From IMG/VR virus record IMGVR_UViG_3300025316_000059, positions 1 to 25,742 of that record: a DNA stretch of 25,742 nt; one strand, written 5' to 3'. Below are positions 21,509-25,742 of the stretch, piece after piece. The position numbers and the translations under genes were made by a program. Source of the stretch: a virus. Positions within the stretch are counted from its first letter, which is position 1; every line of letters begins with the position of its first letter. A model generated the notes under the pieces. The model was not told the DNA's origin. It searched no databases and saw only the letters and a program-made list of their open reading frames with translations.

Positions 21509-21531
21509 GATAATCCTCGTGTGATATTACT

Positions 21532-21539
21532 TATTTATA
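21532..21539 (-). promoter_or_regulatory. Late promoter (TATAAATA) for the gp3-like gene
   Basis: Minus-strand TATAAATA 23 nt upstream of the ATG at 21508. Confidence 0.75.
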
Positions 21540-21549
21540 CATAGAGATA

Positions 21550-21577
21550 TTGATAATCATTAAAATCATGATATACT
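21550..21577 (+). promoter_or_regulatory. Possible sigma70-type promoter for the plus-strand endonuclease
   Basis: TTGATA (21550-21555), 16-nt spacer, TATACT (21572-21577), 28 nt before the ATG at 21606. The match is partial; the promoter of element copy 2 (20808-20836), also plus-strand, could contribute by read-through. Confidence 0.4.
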
Positions 21578-21605
21578 TTGTATATTAAAATTTATAGGAA
21601 ATTGC

Positions 21606-23105
21606 ATGAAATATTCTCAAGAACTTATCGATCTATGTCTATCCAAGACAACACAGCAAATTTCAAAAACTCCACTATATCGTGAGTTATTAATAAACCA
21701 AACCAAATTCCTAGATAATGTGTCTGGAGTTGTGTTGGGGACTAGAAAATATTGTGTAAATAACAATATACACGAAATTCCTAAGTGTAAAAGTTGTGAT
21801 AGTTTTTGTACTGTGAACAGACTTAATTCTAAACTTGGGTTCACTACATACTGCTCACCAAAGTGTTCTAGAGCATCAAAAACCGTCATTAAAACTGTGG
21901 AGGTGCTACTTAGTAATAGGGATTGGTTGTACAATGAAAGAATAGTGTTGAAAAAATCTAAGGAAGTTATAGCAGAAGATCTTGGTATCTCTATCACTCC
22001 TGTGAACAAGTGGCTAGGCATTCATAACATACCAAATATCAAATATAATTGCTCACATCCAAGTGCTGTAATGAAATTGTCGGATAAAGATTGGTTGTAT
22101 GACGAGCATAAAAATAAACATAGAACATGTTCTGATATAGGAGTTGGACTTGGCGTTAGTAAAAGCATGGTATCTGTATGGTTGGCCACACACAATATAA
22201 TGGCGAATGAAGCAAATTCATATGATAGATTATCCAATAAAAGTTCCGCTGAATGTGCTGAAGTTTCTGATTACATAAAATCCATATATGATGGGGAAAT
22301 ACAATTAGATAAACGTGGTGTTATCGGATCATTAGAATTGGATATATATCTCCCAGAAATAAAATTAGCCATTGAGTATAATGGATTATATTCACACATT
22401 TATAGGCCAGAAGAATCTAGCTTTTCTGGTAGAAAGGATAGTAACTATCACTACACAAAAACTAAACTTTGTAATGAACAAGGCATACAATTGCTGCACA
22501 TATTCTCTGATTCTTGGAAAGAGAGATCGAGTGTGTGGAAGTCTTTCATCAGCAATAAATTGCACAACAATCAGTACAAAATATTTGCTCGTAAATGTAT
22601 AATAAAAGAAATATGTGTCAGTGATAAGAATAATTTTCTTGATGATAATCACATACAAGGAAAAGATAAGAGTAGGTTTAAGTATGGTATGTTTTTTGGT
22701 GAAGACCTTGTAGCTGTCATGACGTTTGGGGTGTCAAGATATTCAAAGAAATATAAATGGGAGTTGATTCGTTTTGCTATCAAGAAAAATTACTGTGTTG
22801 TTGGGGCATTCTCTAAACTACTAAAACACTTTAGGAAAAATAATGAAGGGTCTATTATATCGTATGCCGACAGAACTTATTCCAATGGGGACGTATATAT
22901 TAACAATGGATTCACATTAATATCAACCAATAAACCTGGATATCATTATGTGGCCAAGAATGTCGAGAAGAGATTACATAGATCTAATTTTGTTAAGTCT
23001 AAGATTTCGGTATTTGGGGACACTAGAACTGAACAAGAGATTATGTTTGATATGGGATATTCTAAAATATATGATTGTGGTACGCTTTCTTTTGCTATTT
23101 GGTAG
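21606..23105 (+). CDS. Vsr-like (EDxHD-type) homing endonuclease
   Basis: 499 residues, the only confident plus-strand gene. An N-terminal zinc ribbon (CKSC ... YCSPKC, 61-87) is followed by two helix-turn-helix units, each introduced by a DWLY motif (about 107-142 and 162-198). The nuclease core is SLELDIYLPEIKLAIEYNG (242-260), then KTKLCNEQGIQLLHIFSDSW, the pattern of Vsr/PD-(D/E)xK-like phage homing endonucleases (Hef and the EDxHD family found at fractured-gene loci). The C-terminal 180 residues form another domain found in such proteins. AGGA lies 8 nt before the ATG. It sits between gp23 and the gp3-like gene, transcribed against both, and ends at a bidirectional terminator. Confidence 0.88.
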   Translation: MKYSQELIDLCLSKTTQQISKTPLYRELLINQTKFLDNVSGVVLGTRKYCVNNNIHEIPKCKSCDSFCTVNRLNSKLGFTTYCSPKCSRASKTVIKTVEVLLSNRDWLYNERIVLKKSKEVIAEDLGISITPVNKWLGIHNIPNIKYNCSHPSAVMKLSDKDWLYDEHKNKHRTCSDIGVGLGVSKSMVSVWLATHNIMANEANSYDRLSNKSSAECAEVSDYIKSIYDGEIQLDKRGVIGSLELDIYLPEIKLAIEYNGLYSHIYRPEESSFSGRKDSNYHYTKTKLCNEQGIQLLHIFSDSWKERSSVWKSFISNKLHNNQYKIFARKCIIKEICVSDKNNFLDDNHIQGKDKSRFKYGMFFGEDLVAVMTFGVSRYSKKYKWELIRFAIKKNYCVVGAFSKLLKHFRKNNEGSIISYADRTYSNGDVYINNGFTLISTNKPGYHYVAKNVEKRLHRSNFVKSKISVFGDTRTEQEIMFDMGYSKIYDCGTLSFAIW

Positions 23106-23114
23106 GAAATAAAA

Positions 23115-23138
23115 AGGGTGTATCCGAAGATACACCCT
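23115..23138. terminator. Bidirectional terminator between gp23 and the plus-strand endonuclease
   Basis: AGGGTGTATC / GATACACCCT, 10-bp stem. Read on the minus strand the loop is TTCG (the stable C-UUCG-G tetraloop) followed by TTTTTATTT, a strong terminator for gp23. On the plus strand it ends the endonuclease gene 10 nt after its stop, with a weaker T tract. Confidence 0.9.
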
Positions 23139-23152
23139 AAATTTCTATGATA

Positions 23153-23188
23153 TGATTTATAAAAACTTCTTATACTTCTTATAAATCA
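23153..23188. other. AT-rich inverted repeat downstream of gp23
   Basis: TGATTTATAA (23153-23162) and TTATAAATCA (23179-23188), 10 bp, 16-nt loop, just after the gp23 stop codon. It may stabilise the 3' end of capsid mRNA. Confidence 0.4.
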
Positions 23189-23196
23189 ACAACTTA

Positions 23197-24522
23197 TCAC
23201 ATGAGATTTTTCACGCCAAAAATGCGGTAGTAAACGTTACTACGAGCAGCTAATTGACCATTGCCTTGAGTTAAACCTTGAGCAAATGGGTTAGCAACCA
23301 TGCCATATCTTGTCTTAAAGCCGATTTTAGGTTGGAAAGTATATTGGTCAACTGCACGAACCATTTGTAAAGGCACGTATGGGCAGTAGAAAATACCAGC
23401 ATCATAAGGTGAAGTACCTTTATAACCGATAGTTACCAATTCTTGGTTAGAAGTATAACCACCAAAATAAGGATCGATATAAACTTTGATACGACCGTGT
23501 AACATACCAGCAAAAGTATTACCAGTATCATCAACTTGTAAATCTGATTGTAAAGCAGGAGTATAAGATAATACACCAGCCATAGCCATTGCAGAAGCAA
23601 CGTCAGAAGAAACGATCATAACGTTACCTTTTCCTCTACGAGTTTGTTTCGCAATTACGTTAGCGTCACGTTCGATTTGGAAAATAAGACCTTTGAAACG
23701 TTCAACTGACCAACGGCCATTAGAATCTGTATCTAAGTCAAAATAACCAGCAGTAGTAGTACCGTATTGAGCACCAGCTACAGCAGTTGTGTAGATAGTA
23801 CGAATTACTTCACGGTTGATTTCAGCAAGGATTTCAGTAGAAAGAATGTTAGACAATTCAGTCTCAGCATCCAAACCATGAATAGCTTTCAAATCTTGAG
23901 CTAATTCTAAAGAGTATTCAGCTTTCAATGCACGAGATTGTGCAGTAACAGTTACTTTCTCAATAGAGAACGCCATTTGGTGGAATGAACCATCAGTAAC
24001 GCCTAATTGTTCAGCAGTTGCAGTTGGCATAGCAATACCAGTAGTAGTTGCACCACTAGTAACGTTAGAGAATAAATTATTAACGTCAGTTGCGCCAGTA
24101 CCTTGGAAACCGTATGGGTTAGAAGCAGAAGAAGTACCAGAGAAATCAGTGTTTGCTTCGTTGAAGAATGCTTCTGAGTTAGTATTTGCTTGAGCGTCAT
24201 AACGTGCTCTCATTGCAAAGATCAAACCAGTAGGACCAGTCATTGGTTGAACACCAGCAACGTCATATGCGATTAAGTTAGGAAGTGCTCTACGAACCAA
24301 TGAAATCAATACTGGATCAAAGTTAGAAACACCACCAGCAACGTTAGTTGGACCAGATTCAGTAGTTTCGTTTAATGCTTGGCGATCTTGTGCCATTGCT
24401 TGGTGTTGGTTTTCCAATACTAAAGCAGTAACAGCTCTTTTGTAAGGATCTTTAATTGCTTCTAATTCTGGATGTTCCAGAACTGGTTGCCATTTCTTTT
24501 GTAATTCTTCTGTTAAGTACAT
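23197..24522 (-). CDS. 23: Major capsid protein gp23
   Basis: 441 residues (T4: 521), the size seen in cyanophage-type gp23. It forms the hexamers of the head. Matching stretches include FDPVLISLVRRALPNLIAYDVAGVQPMTGPTGLIFAMR, QSRALKAEYSLELAQDLKAIHGLDAE, LSTEILAEINREVI, and the C-terminal PKIGFKTRYGMVANPFA. A likely gp21 protease site (L/I-x-E) is LNE at residues 50-52, so about 52 residues would be removed in maturation (65 in T4). The gene is more GC-rich and codon-biased than its neighbours, as expected for the most abundant protein. It follows gp22 by 12 nt and ends at a strong terminator. Confidence 0.97.
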   Translation of the reverse strand: MYLTEELQKKWQPVLEHPELEAIKDPYKRAVTALVLENQHQAMAQDRQALNETTESGPTNVAGGVSNFDPVLISLVRRALPNLIAYDVAGVQPMTGPTGLIFAMRARYDAQANTNSEAFFNEANTDFSGTSSASNPYGFQGTGATDVNNLFSNVTSGATTTGIAMPTATAEQLGVTDGSFHQMAFSIEKVTVTAQSRALKAEYSLELAQDLKAIHGLDAETELSNILSTEILAEINREVIRTIYTTAVAGAQYGTTTAGYFDLDTDSNGRWSVERFKGLIFQIERDANVIAKQTRRGKGNVMIVSSDVASAMAMAGVLSYTPALQSDLQVDDTGNTFAGMLHGRIKVYIDPYFGGYTSNQELVTIGYKGTSPYDAGIFYCPYVPLQMVRAVDQYTFQPKIGFKTRYGMVANPFAQGLTQGNGQLAARSNVYYRIFGVKNLM

Positions 24523-24534
24523 TTAATTTTCCTT

Positions 24535-25668
24535 TTAGATTTTAAGACTTTGTGAAATAGATTTTGCGTATTGTTCCATCATTGGATCATTAGATTTTAA
24601 AGTTTTAGTTTCTTCTACTAAAATAACTTCGTCATCCAATCCATAGTTATCTCCAGAATAGATAGCTGAAGTGAAATAAGATTCTTTCAGGGTTTCTAGT
24701 TTAGAGGCAAACTCGTCATCAGAATTAAATTCAACACCTTCTGCAAGTGCTTTCATCTTTTCGACTTGTGTTTGTGATAAACCATCGCACGCTGTGTGGA
24801 TAGCTTCTTGCTTTAATTGCTCATTCAACTCTTTCTTGAGTTCGATGCCTTTCATGATTTGCTCATTCAATGATCCTTCAAGCTCTTCAACTTTCAAAGA
24901 TAATTCTTCAACAATATCAACTTTATCAGCAGGGATATCAATATAGTGTTCAACAAATAAATTCTTAAGACCAGCAATAAAATCTTCAGTGATTTCTGAT
25001 TTCAAACCTTGCTCGATAGCAATTTCGTTTTCAGTCATCCATTCTTCTACCATATAGTTCAAGTAGTCGTCAATTTTAGTGGCTAATTCTTCTTTAATGC
25101 TTTCCATTGCTACTTGCATTTCTTCTAGCAATTCGTTTTCAACTTGTTCTACGATGTAATCAACACGAGCAGAAACAGCTGCTTCAAAAATTAGTGTGGC
25201 TTTAGCTTGGAATTCTTCAGAAAGATTTTCACCTTCCATAAGGGCAGCAACGTCATCAGCAACATCAAATTCTTCACCGTAAGACGCGAATGTAGCACCT
25301 GGGTTCTTAGCAAGTTTTTGAGTTGCTAATGCACCAGCTTTACGATCACGAATAGATGCATAATCTGTACCAGCCGCTTGAACAACAGTTTGTGCAGCTT
25401 CACTGCCAGGCTGATGCGCTAATTTTTTAATTGGGTCAGAACCAATAGGTGGAGTAGCACCAGGTGGTTTAGCAGAAGGAACACCTTTCAAATAATCTGG
25501 AAGGCTTGAATCTGTTTCTGTTGGTGAATGGCCAATATCGCCAGCTTCTTTTTGCCCATAAGCAACAGATGTTGATAATTTTTTTGGGGAATCTTGACCA
25601 CTTTGTTTTACTGATACATTATTCATCAGTATATCTTTCGCAGCTTCAGATAAATTTAGTTTAGACAT
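24535..25668 (-). CDS. 22: Prohead core scaffolding protein gp22
   Basis: 377 residues, longer than T4 gp22 (269). The internal scaffold on which gp23 assembles, cut to peptides during maturation. It is strongly acidic and helical: a Pro/Gly/Ser-rich N-terminal third, then long amphipathic helices (EEFQAKATLIFEAAVSARVD, YIVEQVENELLEEMQVAMES, and VEELSLKVEELEGSLNEQIM). The region before gp23 and the coiled-coil composition identify it. It has a late promoter (25696-25703) and an AAGGAG ribosome binding site. Confidence 0.92.
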   Translation of the reverse strand: MSKLNLSEAAKDILMNNVSVKQSGQDSPKKLSTSVAYGQKEAGDIGHSPTETDSSLPDYLKGVPSAKPPGATPPIGSDPIKKLAHQPGSEAAQTVVQAAGTDYASIRDRKAGALATQKLAKNPGATFASYGEEFDVADDVAALMEGENLSEEFQAKATLIFEAAVSARVDYIVEQVENELLEEMQVAMESIKEELATKIDDYLNYMVEEWMTENEIAIEQGLKSEITEDFIAGLKNLFVEHYIDIPADKVDIVEELSLKVEELEGSLNEQIMKGIELKKELNEQLKQEAIHTACDGLSQTQVEKMKALAEGVEFNSDDEFASKLETLKESYFTSAIYSGDNYGLDDEVILVEETKTLKSNDPMMEQYAKSISQSLKI

Positions 25669-25695
25669 TTTTTGTAATCTCCTTGATTTATATAT

Positions 25696-25703
25696 TATTT
25701 ATA
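25696..25703 (-). promoter_or_regulatory. Late promoter (TATAAATA) for gp22-gp23
   Basis: Minus-strand TATAAATA 27 nt upstream of the gp22 ATG, the expected position for a T4-type head gene. Confidence 0.8.
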
Positions 25704-25742
25704 ATTTAACGATTTTATAGAATTGTTATGTCTTTTTTGACC

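Overview
The window is a 25.7-kb, AT-rich piece of a T4-type myovirus genome. Nearly every gene is on the minus strand, and the order matches the conserved T4/cyanophage core. Read in the direction of transcription (right to left) it runs: gp22 scaffold, gp23 major capsid protein, a gp3-like tail protein, uvsY, uvsW, gp55 late sigma factor, gp47/gp46 recombination nuclease, a peptide-deformylase-like gene, a glycosyltransferase-like gene, a DUF5664-type nucleotide hydrolase, gp45 clamp, a DsbA-like gene, gp44/gp62 clamp loader, regA, a speD-like gene, a T5-A1-like metallophosphoesterase, gp43 DNA polymerase and uvsX. The order gp23 - tail protein - uvsY - uvsW - gp55 - 47 - 46 - 45 - 44 - 62 - regA - 43 - uvsX, together with speD and def-like genes, points to the marine/freshwater (cyanophage-like) branch of T4-type phages rather than to T4 itself. 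The host cannot be read directly. Two GC-rich palindromic elements resemble repeats of filamentous cyanobacteria, which is only a hint.

The striking feature is how heavily this core is fractured. Six homing endonuclease genes (three GIY-YIG, one of them cut by the window edge; two HNH; one Vsr/EDxHD-type) lie among the replication and recombination genes. uvsW is broken into two genes that carry the two halves of a split intein (93-residue IntN, 41-residue IntC) with a GIY-YIG gene between them. uvsX ends in a second, different IntN half and is followed by the start of another GIY-YIG gene, so its IntC half should lie just beyond the left edge. gp43 is split into three genes (exonuclease N-terminus; exonuclease plus palm motif A; palm motifs B and C plus clamp-binding tail) by two HNH genes, with no intein or intron visible.

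Regulation is legible. Near-consensus host sigma70 (early) promoters, TTGACA-16/17-TATAAT-like, precede gp43, the A1-like gene, gp45 and the glycosyltransferase-like gene. T4-type late promoters (TATAAATA) precede gp22, gp3, uvsY/uvsW, regA, speD and most of the endonuclease genes. Two GIY-YIG genes share a 5' leader hairpin supported by four compensatory base-pair changes. A separate element of about 165 nt is present twice (16345-16516 and 20807-20968): a perfect sigma70 promoter pointing against the operon, followed by GC-rich hairpins. It is a candidate small RNA or mobile regulatory cassette.

Functionally the genes form one machine: gp43, gp45 and gp44/62 replicate; UvsX/UvsY/UvsW and gp46/47 do recombination-dependent replication; gp55 with gp45 drives late transcription; gp22/gp23 build the head. 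UvsX, UvsW and gp43 can only work after protein splicing or non-covalent assembly of separately translated pieces.
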